From: Nitrospiraceae bacterium
GTDB taxonomy: Bacteria; Nitrospirota; Thermodesulfovibrionia; UBA6902
Assembly: GCA_003599025.1 (NCBI GenBank)
Contig: QZIL01000073.1
Span: 1 to 62,012 of the forward strand
Direction: 5' to 3'
Length of the DNA stretch: 62,012 nt
Position 1 is the first letter of the stretch; each line of letters starts with the position of its first letter. Shown here piece by piece: positions 25,673 through 34,799 of this stretch. The position numbers were made by a program, and so were the translations under genes. The notes under the pieces were generated by a model that had not been told where the DNA came from, ran no database searches, and saw nothing but the letters and a program-made list of their open reading frames with translations.

Positions 25673-26476
25673 ATGTTCCACTGGCTGCGTGACCGCCGTC
25701 GTGCCAAGGTTCGAAAGCGCCCGTTCCCCCCGGAGTGGGAGGCCATTGTGCGCGAAAACGTAGTCCATTACTGTATGCTCGATGACGCAGAGCGTACTGA
25801 GCTGCAGGCCATGATGCAGGTCTTCCTTGAGGAGAAGCACTGGGAGGGTTGCGGCGGGCTCGACCTGACCGACGAGATCCGGGTCACTATAGCGGCCCAG
25901 GCATGCCTGCTGCAACTGGGGCTCACCCATAATTACTATCGCAATGTGAAGTCGATCCTCGTTTACCCATCCACTGTAGTGCCTCCTGAGCGCCAGCCTG
26001 GTGTATTCGAACACATGAGCGGCCCGGTAGAGCCTGCCGTCCCGCTACTGGGGCAGGCCTTGTACCAGGGTCCGGTGGTCCTCGTGTGGGACGCTGTTTT
26101 CCATGGAGCGCGCCACCCTGAGCAGGGTCATAACGTGGTTTATCATGAGTTTGCCCACAAGCTTGACATGCTTGACGGAGCTGCTGACGGCACCCCGGTG
26201 CTCACAAGCCATGAACTGTTAAACGAATGGGTGGCCGTGTGCTCTGCAGAATTTCTGCGGCTACGCCGCCTCTCTGAGCAGGGCCGTAAAACCTTCATCG
26301 ACTCCTATGGCGCGAAGAACGAGGCAGAGTTCTTTGCCGTAGCAACCGAGGAGTTCTTTGACCGTCCCCTTGCCCTTCAGAAACATGCCCCTGACCTTTA
26401 CCGCGTTCTCAGCGCCTACTACCGTCAGGACCCGGCTGGGCGTGTAGACCGGACATGCCGCGAAAATCTTTCCTAA
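25673..26476 (+). CDS. mtfA: MtfA-like zinc metallopeptidase
   Basis: 267 residues. The zinc site is HEFAHKLDMLDG (H-E-F-A-H near 159-163), with a downstream glutamate in NEAEFFAVATEEFFD, the MtfA/gluzincin pattern. Conserved family segments include DEIRVTIAAQACLL and ILVYPS. In enterobacteria MtfA binds the repressor Mlc and is a peptidase; here no PTS gene is near, so the role is open. GGAGGATATCCC precedes ATG 25673. The gene looks more GC-rich than its neighbours and lies beside a defence relic, so it may have been acquired horizontally. Confidence 0.9.
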   Translation: MFHWLRDRRRAKVRKRPFPPEWEAIVRENVVHYCMLDDAERTELQAMMQVFLEEKHWEGCGGLDLTDEIRVTIAAQACLLQLGLTHNYYRNVKSILVYPSTVVPPERQPGVFEHMSGPVEPAVPLLGQALYQGPVVLVWDAVFHGARHPEQGHNVVYHEFAHKLDMLDGAADGTPVLTSHELLNEWVAVCSAEFLRLRRLSEQGRKTFIDSYGAKNEAEFFAVATEEFFDRPLALQKHAPDLYRVLSAYYRQDPAGRVDRTCRENLS

Positions 26477-26497
26477 TCTGTTAACATCATAAATCAT

Positions 26498-26965
26498 ATG
26501 GGACCGCTCCTTGCCATTGACCTTGGTATAAAGACAGGCCTTGCGCTCTACAGGCCGGAGGGAAAGCTGTGCTGGTACCGGTCCAAAAACTTCGGGACCG
26601 CAACAGCATTAAGGCGCGGTGCAAACAGCCTGCTGAACAGTCTGCCCGATCTTGCACTGCTTGTAGTTGAAGGCAGCGGACCGCTTGCCGTGATATGGGA
26701 GCGTGAAGCTGAACGCAGAAATATCCTTTATAAAAGGATCTCTGCGGAACAGTGGCGGCATACACTATTGTATCCCAGAGAACAGCATACCGGTCTTCAG
26801 GCGAAACATCATGCCGATGACCTGGCCCGCAGGATTATCAAATGGTCCGGGATAACCCGGGCTTCCTCTCTGAGACATGATACAGCAGAGGCAATCCTCA
26901 TCGGGTTCTGGGCTGTACTGGAAGCTGGCTGGCTTAAAGAATTACCCCATGAACTGCGAAGATAA
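26498..26965 (+). CDS. RNase H-fold (RuvC/YqgF-like) protein
   Basis: 155 residues. The N-terminal LLAIDLGIKTGLALY is the first strand and turn of the RNase H fold, with the catalytic-type Asp. LALLVVEGSGPL has the second acidic residue, and RHDTAEAILIGFW has the C-terminal Asp found in RuvC-type nucleases. Three acidic residues in correct order suggest a metal-dependent nuclease. It starts 21 bases after the peptidase gene. No specific substrate can be named. Confidence 0.7.
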   Translation: MGPLLAIDLGIKTGLALYRPEGKLCWYRSKNFGTATALRRGANSLLNSLPDLALLVVEGSGPLAVIWEREAERRNILYKRISAEQWRHTLLYPREQHTGLQAKHHADDLARRIIKWSGITRASSLRHDTAEAILIGFWAVLEAGWLKELPHELRR

Positions 26966-26998
26966 AGCTAATACCCGACCCCCGACGTGTCACTTCCC

Positions 26999-27316
26999 TC
27001 ATTCCTGAATTAAAGCACCGCATGCATCAAAGCTGTCGAGAAAAATAGGATACGGCTCATTCGGGCAGAGGTCATAGAGCTTTTTCACAAAGTCCAGCAC
27101 ATAAGGGGCACTGCGGTGCTTCATATGGGCTGCATTGTCGGCAAAAATCATAAAATGGATAAAACTCGCCGGGTCCTTCTTCAGCTGCAGCGATTTGTAA
27201 AGCAGGGTTTTGGGTTCATTTTCCCTTACCTTCGAGATGAGTTCGCTAATGGTATTTTTAGCGTCTTCAATCTTTTCCTTGTGCACTGTAAAAGGGATCA
27301 TTACGTATTCATTCAT
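26999..27316 (-). CDS. Small antibiotic-biosynthesis-monooxygenase-like (ABM) protein
   Basis: 105 residues of ferredoxin-like alpha/beta make-up: YVMIPFTVHKEK, a helix ending NEPKTLLYKSLQLKKD, then SFIHFMIFADNAAHMKHR and a final helix. The pattern of helix, strand with E/T-L-Y, and F-H-F-x-x-F-AD matches ABM/quinol-monooxygenase-like proteins. GAGAGG precedes ATG 27316. It is monocistronic; true activity is unknown. Confidence 0.6.
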   Translation of the reverse strand: MNEYVMIPFTVHKEKIEDAKNTISELISKVRENEPKTLLYKSLQLKKDPASFIHFMIFADNAAHMKHRSAPYVLDFVKKLYDLCPNEPYPIFLDSFDACGALIQE

Positions 27317-27369
27317 TGTTAGCCTCTCTTTCTTTTATTGGATTTCTTCAATATAACGATGCTAAACCA

Positions 27370-27510
27370 TTGTGTCACAATAGGGAAAAGGCTTGTATTG
27401 TCATTCCGGACTTGATCCGGAATCCAGTCTATTCAACGTATTACAAGCCGCTGGATACTGAATCCCCGACAAGTCGGGACAGGCAAGTTCAGGATGACAA
27501 TTGTGACACA
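27370..27510. repeat. GTCATTCC-type repeat with TTGTGTCACAAT flanks
   Basis: The GTCATTCCGG...AGGATGAC element (27400-27498) is bordered by TTGTGTCACAAT and ATTGTGACACAG, near-perfect reverse complements. The same GTGTCACAAT string abuts the copy at 44992. Confidence 0.75.
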
Positions 27511-27594
27511 GTCTGTTCGCAGGAATGACGACACTAAGTACACCTCATTCAGCACTTAAAACAACAAAGCTTCAGTGTTGAACTGACAGTCCTG

Positions 27595-28092
27595 TCAAAC
27601 ATCCGTCTTTTTATTCAGCACATCAAGAACCGTCTTCATCAGTAAAAACAGATATCCCATGTCCTCTTCTTCCAGATGAAGGACCCCCTCTTCCTGGTCA
27701 GCCTCAAACAGTGTCTCCACTATATACCTGATAACATAAGGCTGCGAGGACATCTGTACCTGCGCTACCCTCTCAAAGAACTTTTCATGCGCCCCGCCAA
27801 GACTTTCAAGAAGCTTTTCATTGTCTTCATAACATTTGATTATCTCATCGGAAGATACCTTGCCGATTTTCCTCCCGTACCCGTTCTGAAACATCCGGTT
27901 TATGACAAAGAACATGTATACAGCAAGCTCCCTTATTTCCTGGTCAAGGTCTTCGGTCATTTCCATGATAAAGGCCAGGATCTCGGGCTGATTTTTCCCG
28001 ACAGCCTGCGCCTCTTCATATGCCTGCTCGTCAGTATAGGCGGCGAACCCCTCGCATGTTTCATCTACTAATTCTTCTGATAACGGTTCCAT
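27595..28092 (-). CDS. Acidic helical protein of unknown function
   Basis: 165 residues, strongly acidic, mostly helical, without membrane segments. Recognisable stretches are MTEDLDQEIRELAVYMFFVI and the acidic end VLHLEEEDMGYLFLLMKTVL. GGAAGGAAAAAC precedes ATG 28092. I do not recognise a family. It is monocistronic between two dispersed repeats. Confidence 0.65.
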   Translation of the reverse strand: MEPLSEELVDETCEGFAAYTDEQAYEEAQAVGKNQPEILAFIMEMTEDLDQEIRELAVYMFFVINRMFQNGYGRKIGKVSSDEIIKCYEDNEKLLESLGGAHEKFFERVAQVQMSSQPYVIRYIVETLFEADQEEGVLHLEEEDMGYLFLLMKTVLDVLNKKTDV

Positions 28093-28157
28093 ATGTTTTT
28101 CCTTCCTGTTAATTAGTATCTGTAGCGGAAACTATAAATTACTTCCTTAGCTGGGTT

Positions 28158-28229
28158 GTCATTTCGACCATCGGGAGAAATCTTTCGGTATTGCAACTGG
28201 TTAAGATTTCTCGCTTTGCTCGAAATGAC
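28158..28229. repeat. GTCATTTCGA-type palindromic repeat
   Basis: GTCATTTCGA...GAGAAATCTTTCGG and the inverted end GATTTCTCGCTTTGCTCGAA followed by ATGAC form a long imperfect hairpin. A divergent relative of the GTCATTCC family. Confidence 0.65.
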
Positions 28230-28356
28230 ATGTTAATATCAAATTATCACTTTCCTCAAAAGATACTAATTAATCCCTTGGATGCCTGCCGGTGTCGCCT
28301 GCAATTTATTATAGGGATGTACTCCTTTAAAAGAAACCTCCCTGACCGGACGTTTT

Positions 28357-30165
28357 TCACTTCACCGTCTCGCACTCCCAGAAGACTGTGTGAGGACATA
28401 TCTCCTTGCAGTATTTGTAGTCTATCCTGTTAAACAGCAAAGTGATCGCCTCTGATTTTGACGTAACAGGGTGGTCAATCGCAAGCATCTTAAAAAATTC
28501 AGACGACTGTAGCAACTCTCTGACAGGGGTCTTGACATTGGCGAGGGCAAGACCGACACCTTCTTTCTTCATTTCCTCAACCAGCCCCTTCAGCTCGTCA
28601 ACGCCTGTTGTATCAATCTTGTTTACCATCTCCATGTCCATAAGCACAAACTTCAGCCCGTTTTTCTTGTCCCGCACCTTCTGCATTATCTGCTCTTTTA
28701 TATATTCAGCATTCGCAAAATATATCGAAAAATCCGGGAGTATATAAAGGATCTGCGGGCAGACCGGTTTATTCGTTTTTTCAGCATTGACGAATATCTC
28801 GGACCGCTGGTCCCTTGTCAGCACAACGATCCTCGGGGTCATTGACTCCCACAGGAAAAGGAGAAGCGCCAGTGCGATGCCTATGAAGAGTGCATAATCA
28901 GGTTTCGTAATCAATGCGAACACAAAAGTAGTTGCAGCGACTATGGAGTCATTTCTGCTCGTTTTAAACAGTTTCAAAAACTGCTTCGGGTGCACGAGCC
29001 CGGCGACCGCTGACATCACTATAACTGCAAGGGTAGCCTTGGGCAGAAAATAAAAGGCCTTTGTGAAGAAAAGCAGCGTGCTCATGACAATCAGTCCCGA
29101 TACAATATTAGTAAGTCCGGTCCTGCCGCCTGTCTGGATATTTACCGCGGTCCTTGAGAAAGAGCCGCTTACCGGATAGGACATGAAGAATGAACCTATA
29201 AAGTTGGAAGCACCCTGCCCTATCAGGTCCTGATTGACATCCGGCTGCTCCTTTGTCTTTTCCACGACCGCCTTGGAGATCGCAAACGCCTCCATGAATC
29301 CGATAACAGAGATGATAATTGCAGGCCCTATAAGACGCAGCACATTTTCAAGATTAGTAAGAGTAATGGTCATTACAGGCATCCCGGATGCACTTACTGA
29401 CTGCGACATATCAAACAATCCGCTTACAGGGAAAGCAAACTCCGGCAGCCCCTCCGGCATCTGCCCGATGATCTTAACCCCCATATTGCTGAGTTCAAGA
29501 AAATAGCATATAAGTGTCGTTGCCGCTGTTGCCACCATCGCACCCGGAAAATATTTGTGTATCCTTTTGCCGGCGACTATTATAAGGAAGGCCACAGCCC
29601 CGATACCAACGGAATACGGGTTGGTCTTTGTAATCGTCTCGCCTATCTCTATCATAATCGGGAGGACGAACTCGCTGTCCTTTATATCAATGCCAAGGAG
29701 GTGCTTTACCTGGGTTAGTCCGATGATGATCGCTGCCGCATTGGTAAAGCCGATAATCACAGGATGGGACACGAACCTCATGATAAAGCCGAGCCTGAAT
29801 ATACCCATCAGCAGCTGGCATATGCCGACAAGAAAGGCAAGCATAATCGCCATATGAATAAATTCCGGGGTCCCCGGCTGCACAAACGGCAGTATGGCCG
29901 AATATGTCAGAAGGCTCACCATCGCGACCGGTCCTGTAGCCAGGAGGGAGGTCCGTCCCCATAAAGCGCCGATAATCGGAGGGATTGCCCCGGCGTAAAG
30001 TCCGTATATCGGACTGATCCCTGCAATCATTGCATACGACATGGACTGCGGTATCAGGACCACTGCAACGGTAATTCCTGCAAGCAGATCAGGCAGGAGA
30101 TCTTTCTTTTCATAATCTGACAACCATGAAAGAAACGGGAATATGGTATTTATCTTTTTCATCAT
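28357..30165 (-). CDS. SulP-family anion transporter with STAS domain
   Basis: 602 residues. The SulP signature near the start reads VVLIPQSMSYAMIAGISPIYG, split here as PQSMSYAMIAG plus SPIYGLYAG. About 10-14 membrane helices follow, then a cytoplasmic STAS domain (about 460-590) with DMEMVNKIDTTGVDEL. The C-terminus CKEICPHTVFWEC is cysteine-rich. SulP carriers move sulfate or, in the BicA group, bicarbonate. The start MMKKINTIF at 30165 is preferred because the upstream in-frame ATG falls in a dispersed repeat. Sulfate and bicarbonate are both plausible given the neighbouring sulfur and carbonic anhydrase loci. Confidence 0.88.
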   Translation of the reverse strand: MMKKINTIFPFLSWLSDYEKKDLLPDLLAGITVAVVLIPQSMSYAMIAGISPIYGLYAGAIPPIIGALWGRTSLLATGPVAMVSLLTYSAILPFVQPGTPEFIHMAIMLAFLVGICQLLMGIFRLGFIMRFVSHPVIIGFTNAAAIIIGLTQVKHLLGIDIKDSEFVLPIMIEIGETITKTNPYSVGIGAVAFLIIVAGKRIHKYFPGAMVATAATTLICYFLELSNMGVKIIGQMPEGLPEFAFPVSGLFDMSQSVSASGMPVMTITLTNLENVLRLIGPAIIISVIGFMEAFAISKAVVEKTKEQPDVNQDLIGQGASNFIGSFFMSYPVSGSFSRTAVNIQTGGRTGLTNIVSGLIVMSTLLFFTKAFYFLPKATLAVIVMSAVAGLVHPKQFLKLFKTSRNDSIVAATTFVFALITKPDYALFIGIALALLLFLWESMTPRIVVLTRDQRSEIFVNAEKTNKPVCPQILYILPDFSIYFANAEYIKEQIMQKVRDKKNGLKFVLMDMEMVNKIDTTGVDELKGLVEEMKKEGVGLALANVKTPVRELLQSSEFFKMLAIDHPVTSKSEAITLLFNRIDYKYCKEICPHTVFWECETVK

Positions 30166-30181
30166 AATATAATCACTTAAT

Positions 30182-30335
30182 TTACCACGAAGGCACAGAG
30201 GCACGGAGAAAACAATGAAATCACGGCCAGTCCTGTGTGCTTAAGTCGCCTGCCTTGAGTCACCAATGTGGTGAAGGATGTGCCCTGGTCTTTTCTCTTA
30301 TTTTTCATCTCTGTGTCTCTGTTTCTCTGTGGTTA
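30182..30335. repeat. Inverted-repeat element of the ACCACAGAG family
   Basis: The left end TTACCACGAAGGCACAGAGG and the right end ...CTCTGTTTCTCTGTGGTTA are imperfect reverse complements around about 110 internal bases. This is a common type of non-coding dispersed element. The remainder of the gap to 30522 shows no gene. Confidence 0.7.
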
Positions 30336-30522
30336 ACTGCTTTTTTCAGGTCAAGTTACTAAAAGAGAGGTGAAATTATATTACTTATCAGGCGTCATTT
30401 GCAATAATTCGGAGGTAAGATAATTTCGTTGTTATACAGCTAACAACCAAACGCACTGAAGGGTACAGAGCCGATACCCTTTATTTTTGTGTAGGATACG
30501 GACATGCTTACGATACTGTTCA

Positions 30523-33129
30523 CTATTTACTGTTCACTGTCTTTATATGGTCTCTGATAAAGTCCTCTATGAACATATCTGCGACCGCGTCGTTAAAAAG
30601 GGCCATATCCAGCTGCTTTGTATAAACAGTAAACTTGCCCATCTTTTCCAGCAGGCCTTCAATGTCATGCAGTTCATACTTTGTAAGCATCGCATCCACA
30701 CAGTCATCAATTACGTTCACCTTGAAATGCATCGCCTCAAGGATTTCCCTTATGAGCCTGACCCTCCGCAGTTTCCTGTCTTCAACAGCGCCGCCGCCCT
30801 TGAAAAAGAACTTTATGTAGTTGTCATTGATGTTTTCTCCTGCATAAGCCTCGACCATTGAAAAGTGGAAGCCGAGCCTGATGCTGAAGTTCATGTGATG
30901 TTTTGAGATTATCGCATAGCTCTTTTCCTGTGTCTTGCGCAACTGCTCTTTTGTCAATGATGATGTCTGCGCGGCTGAGCCTATTCCCTGTGCACCTGAG
31001 GGTGTGACGCCCGGCCATCTCATATTTGTAAGCCCCTTGAGAAAGGCTGAAAATGGTATTGATGTAATATGCTCAGGCCCGGCCTTTTTAGGCCTGCCTT
31101 TGACACCGCCTTCAACGTCTATCAAACGGACATCAACCGGGATCCCCGCTTTAAGTATAATCGACTGCAGTTCTATGTCTTTTGTCTCACCCGCCTCAGC
31201 AAAAGCAATGGAGGACATGAAGTCTTCGATACCGTCGATCTCAAAACCCTTTCCTGTCTGAAACATCTCTGCCATTGAGGTTTCATGGGCAAACCTTGTT
31301 ATATCGTGAAAGGTCCTGCAGTTCTCAGGCCGGAAATACTCTTTGTCCGGATCAACCAGATTCAACGGCGATATCAGCTTAAGCACCCTTTCAAAAACCG
31401 AATGTAGATGTGTCCGCTGAACAGGAGCTTTATGGCTGCGGGCATATTCCAGGATTTCATCCACTCTGCCCTCATAGACCCTGCAGTTGAAGGCGTCGAC
31501 TGTAATCTCCCTGCCGCTCCCGATTTCCTCTGTGGCATTACCCGTATTCAGTATTGTAGGAACATTATATTCCCTTGAAAGAGACGCCATATGTCCTGTA
31601 ACCCCTCCTATATCTGTTACTATGGCTGACGCCTTGTTCATCACCTTAACAAATCTGGGATTGGTATGCCTTGCTATAAGCACTGCTCCCTCGGGAAAGT
31701 CCGTCAGTTCCCTCTCGTGTCTCAATACAAAAGCCCTGCCATGCCCGGCGCCCTTGCAGGCTATGACGCCCTTGTCAAGCAGCACTTTGCAGCTGTCCAC
31801 TTTAGGGGGGCCCTTCCTTTCAGACGAGTGGGAATCCAACATTCTGAGAGGACGGGTCTGCAGAATATAGAGGCGGTTCCTGCTATCAACCGCCCATTCA
31901 ATGTCCTGGGGCCCCGAATAATGTTTTTCGAGTGCAAGAGAGCAGTTATAAAGTTCAATTATCTGCTCGTCCGAAATAGACTGCTCCCTTCCAAGCCTGT
32001 GGGGTACCGCAATTTCCTTCGTGTCGTTATCGTCAGCGCACACAAGCATGGTGCTTTTGTTCGTGATCTTTTTTTCTAAAAAGTCCCCTGTGGCCTTATT
32101 TATAATGAACGTGTCAGGGTCTGCCGAGCCATCAACAACCGCTGCACCAAGTCCTAACATCGCATTTATCACTATAGCATTCCTTCCCGGATCATTCGGG
32201 TCATTTGTATATACAACACCTCCAGACATTGCATCTATCATCCTGAGCACACCGACGGCCATCACGAGTTCCTCCTCTGAAAAACCCTGTGTCTTGTAAT
32301 AGAATATGGCGCGTGGAGTAAAAAGGCTCGCTACAACATCTTTGTATGCGGTGATGACAGCATCTCCCCTCACATTAAGAAAGGTGGCATACTGTCCTGC
32401 AAAGCTGCATTCCCCGTCTTCACGGACAGCACTGCTCCTTACAGATACAGCCGCATTCCCGCCAACCTCTCTGCAGAGGGCATCATATGCCTCGCTGATA
32501 TCTCGTTCCAGATCAGGAGGCAGAACAGCATCAACTATCATCTGCTGAATATTCAGACTGATTTCATTGAGACTCGCCAGGTCCTCGACATTGAGCACAG
32601 ACAGGGCCTCTGCTATTTTGCCTCTGAGGCTGTTATGCCCGAAAAACTTCTCAAATGCATAAGCAGTAATAACGAAGCCTTCAGGCACAACTAAATTCAG
32701 CCTGCTCTTCATCTCCCCGAGATTTGCCATCTTAGCGCCTGCAATGTTTGACATGGAGGAATCAAGTTTGCTGACAGGGATTGTAAAAGTGCTCTGCGGC
32801 ACCTCAAATTTACGGGACAGCAGATCTTCGATCTCTTTATGAATGCCTTCATAAATAGCGTCCAGCGCTTTATACTGGTCCTTAGAGAGGACATTCAGAT
32901 ACCTGATAATCGCGGAAACCTTTCCAGAAACCAGCATGGCGTTACTGCTGATGTACTGCCTGTCAAATGTTCCTTCCCCCGAGAGTTTTCCCTCCATATC
33001 AGCGATCAGTGAGAGTATCTGATTATTTTCATTGAGGAGGTTCTGAAAGACATAATACCGCTCCTTCAGATTATCTTTGAGATGTGACCCCTTTGAGGCT
33101 TTTCTGAAGAAATTTAATAGTCTTCTCAT
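30523..33129 (-). CDS. PEP-synthase-like dikinase with an unassigned C-terminal domain and FAEAGE motif
   Basis: 868 residues. Residues 1-110 are helical. Residues 115-430 are the ATP-grasp domain of PEP synthase/PPDK type (GAKMANLGE, SVRSSAVREDGECSFAGQY, MSGGVVYTNDP, GPQDIEWAVD, ILQTRPL). Residues 445-560 are the swivelling phosphohistidine domain, with H513 in GGVTGHMASLSRE. The PEP/pyruvate barrel of PpsA is absent. Residues 575-868 are instead a domain I do not recognise, with SPLNLVDP, CRTFHDITRF, IRLGFHFSMVEAY and FKGGGA. The FAEAGE motif (DFMSSIAFAEAGE, 637-649) lies inside it. Reaction likely ATP to phosphohistidine to an unknown acceptor. It is divergent from the GntR gene. Paralogues are at 57877 and, without core, at 19226. 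Confidence 0.85.
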   Translation of the reverse strand: MRRLLNFFRKASKGSHLKDNLKERYYVFQNLLNENNQILSLIADMEGKLSGEGTFDRQYISSNAMLVSGKVSAIIRYLNVLSKDQYKALDAIYEGIHKEIEDLLSRKFEVPQSTFTIPVSKLDSSMSNIAGAKMANLGEMKSRLNLVVPEGFVITAYAFEKFFGHNSLRGKIAEALSVLNVEDLASLNEISLNIQQMIVDAVLPPDLERDISEAYDALCREVGGNAAVSVRSSAVREDGECSFAGQYATFLNVRGDAVITAYKDVVASLFTPRAIFYYKTQGFSEEELVMAVGVLRMIDAMSGGVVYTNDPNDPGRNAIVINAMLGLGAAVVDGSADPDTFIINKATGDFLEKKITNKSTMLVCADDNDTKEIAVPHRLGREQSISDEQIIELYNCSLALEKHYSGPQDIEWAVDSRNRLYILQTRPLRMLDSHSSERKGPPKVDSCKVLLDKGVIACKGAGHGRAFVLRHERELTDFPEGAVLIARHTNPRFVKVMNKASAIVTDIGGVTGHMASLSREYNVPTILNTGNATEEIGSGREITVDAFNCRVYEGRVDEILEYARSHKAPVQRTHLHSVFERVLKLISPLNLVDPDKEYFRPENCRTFHDITRFAHETSMAEMFQTGKGFEIDGIEDFMSSIAFAEAGETKDIELQSIILKAGIPVDVRLIDVEGGVKGRPKKAGPEHITSIPFSAFLKGLTNMRWPGVTPSGAQGIGSAAQTSSLTKEQLRKTQEKSYAIISKHHMNFSIRLGFHFSMVEAYAGENINDNYIKFFFKGGGAVEDRKLRRVRLIREILEAMHFKVNVIDDCVDAMLTKYELHDIEGLLEKMGKFTVYTKQLDMALFNDAVADMFIEDFIRDHIKTVNSK

Positions 33130-33364
33130 GCAATTCTATCCTGCATAAAAAACTCAGATAAGAAGCACGGTTATTATAATATCTGCGCCTTAAGTGGAAC
33201 TATTCTGTTTTTATTCTGGAATGTTACCAAGTGCATTTGACATCTTACACTACCATAATTTGATTGTTTTATGAACAGTGCTTTAATTGTCACTGACTCA
33301 GAATCAATTAGTAATCGGTTAACTATTTAATTTTATTATTCAATTATAAATTCAATGAAAAAGC

Positions 33365-33431
33365 TTGACAATCATATTTTAAAATTATAATATCATATCA
33401 TTATAATGAATAAGGTTATATCATTATAATG
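33365..33431 (+). promoter_or_regulatory. Promoter and paired palindromic operators of the GntR gene
   Basis: TTGACA (33365-33370) with TAATAT (33388-33393) at 17 bases is a good sigma-70 promoter. The palindrome CATTATAATG occurs at 33399-33408 and 33422-33431, 23 bases (about two helical turns) apart, just at and downstream of the expected start point. This suggests autoregulation by the GntR protein. Confidence 0.6.
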
Positions 33432-33452
33432 TTTATCTTTGTAATTAATTTT

Positions 33453-34193
33453 ATGGAAAATTCAATAGACAGACATAAGTCAGAGAAACTATACGTTCAG
33501 CTCTATGAAATTTTAAGAAAAAAAATAGAGAGCGCTGACTGGGTTGTAGGATCACAAATACCGGTTGAAGAAGAACTCTGCAAAACCTACGAGGTGAGCA
33601 AGGCGACCGTAAGACTCGCCATTCTGGAGCTTGTACGCCAGGGCTACCTGATCAGACAGCAGGGCAAGGGCACTTTTGTCTGCAAAAGGATCATCCCTGA
33701 GGGACTGTCAATGTCCACCAGCTTCAAGGAACTGATGCTTGATGCAGGAATTGACTTCTCCACAGAAGTGCTCGCCCAGACCGTAATGATGCCAACTGAC
33801 GACCTTGACGTCAAGCTCAATGTCAGCGAAGACCAGCATATCATTTATATAAAGAGACTGTTCTCGGTTGATAAAGAACCTATTCTGCTCCAGGAGGCGT
33901 TCATACCGAGGGATGTTTGCCCCTCCCTTCTTGAAGAAGATGTAGCAAACGACTCGCTCTTTGAGCTGTTTGAGAAAAAACACGGGATAAAGATCACCAA
34001 AGTAAAGGACTACCTCCTGATCACCCACCTTACAGCAGATGAGGGACTCTTTCTGGGTCTGCCCGAAGGCTCTTCCGCCATACTGCTTGAGCAGCACTTT
34101 TTTTCGGGTGACACGCACATTATGTATATGCGCTCAATCAAGCAGCCCGGCAGATTCAGGTTCTATATTGAGTTTGACAGGAAAGCAAGCTGA
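33453..34193 (+). CDS. GntR-family regulator (HutC type, UTRA domain)
   Basis: 246 residues from ATG 33453. The upstream in-frame ATG at 33429 overlaps an operator copy and adds a hydrophobic stretch not seen in the paralogue, so it is less likely. The winged HTH covers about 8-78 (EKLYVQLYEILRKKI, then KATVRLAILELVRQGYLIR and QGKGTFV). The UTRA ligand domain covers about 80-246 and ends FRFYIEFDRKAS. It is divergent from the dikinase gene and 70 bases upstream of the CBS/SLC13 genes, which it probably regulates. Its HTH is closely similar to that of the GntR-DHp fusion at 54714. Confidence 0.9.
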   Translation: MENSIDRHKSEKLYVQLYEILRKKIESADWVVGSQIPVEEELCKTYEVSKATVRLAILELVRQGYLIRQQGKGTFVCKRIIPEGLSMSTSFKELMLDAGIDFSTEVLAQTVMMPTDDLDVKLNVSEDQHIIYIKRLFSVDKEPILLQEAFIPRDVCPSLLEEDVANDSLFELFEKKHGIKITKVKDYLLITHLTADEGLFLGLPEGSSAILLEQHFFSGDTHIMYMRSIKQPGRFRFYIEFDRKAS

Positions 34194-34263
34194 TGTTAAA
34201 TAAAAAAGCATTATTTGAAATAAATATGTACAGCTTATAGTTGCAATATAAAAAGGAGGAATC

Positions 34264-34785
34264 ATGTCAAATGGTAAAACAGTAAAGGACGTGATGATCG
34301 ATGTGTTTGAGTTCCCGCACATCCCGTACTGGTTCTCTATAAAACAGGCCATCGGCATTACAAAAAAGGCACTGCTTACAAGTGACAAGTGCCTGCATCC
34401 GCTGATCATGCTTGTCTTTGACGAGAAGTATAATCTCGTAGGCACTCTGACACTCAAAGACATTATCGGCGGGCTGGAACCCAAATACCTGAAAGCAACT
34501 ACAAAGGCCCAGGTGCCGAAAGAAGACGAATCAGGGCTCGCCCTTTTGTGGGACACGCTGTTCGACAGCGAAGCCAAACAGGCGGCAGAACGCCCTGTAA
34601 GTGAGGCAATGGCCCCGACCAAGATCTTTTTAAAGCCCGATGATCCGCTCACAAAGGCGGCCTATCTGATGATACATAATGACCTGATACTGCTTCCTGT
34701 TCTGGAAGACAAGAAAAAATTTGTGGGCCTTGTGCGTATGATCGAAATATTCAATGAAGTTTCGGACGCAATCTTTAAGGGATAA
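34264..34785 (+). CDS. CBS-domain protein paired with an SLC13 transporter
   Basis: 173 residues. It has two CBS-type units. The first is broken by an insertion (TVKDVMIDVFEFPHIPYWFS, later LIMLVFDEKYNLVGTLTLKDI). The second is standard (VSEAMAPTKIFLKPDDPLTKAAYLM, then LPVLEDKKKFVGLVRMIEIF). AAAGGAGGAATC precedes ATG 34264. It ends 14 bases before the transporter. CBS pairs bind adenine nucleotides and often gate transporters, so I infer energy-dependent control of the anion carrier. Paralogue at 45410. Confidence 0.87.
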   Translation: MSNGKTVKDVMIDVFEFPHIPYWFSIKQAIGITKKALLTSDKCLHPLIMLVFDEKYNLVGTLTLKDIIGGLEPKYLKATTKAQVPKEDESGLALLWDTLFDSEAKQAAERPVSEAMAPTKIFLKPDDPLTKAAYLMIHNDLILLPVLEDKKKFVGLVRMIEIFNEVSDAIFKG

Positions 34786-34799
34786 AGGGAGGGATTATA

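Noticed and set aside
30523-33129. Ordinary phosphoenolpyruvate synthase (PpsA)
   Set aside because: The C-terminal PEP/pyruvate barrel motifs are missing and replaced by an unrelated domain.
34200-34263. Sigma-54 site before the first CBS/SLC13 pair
   Set aside because: TTGC is present near 34240 but there is no TGGC at the required distance.
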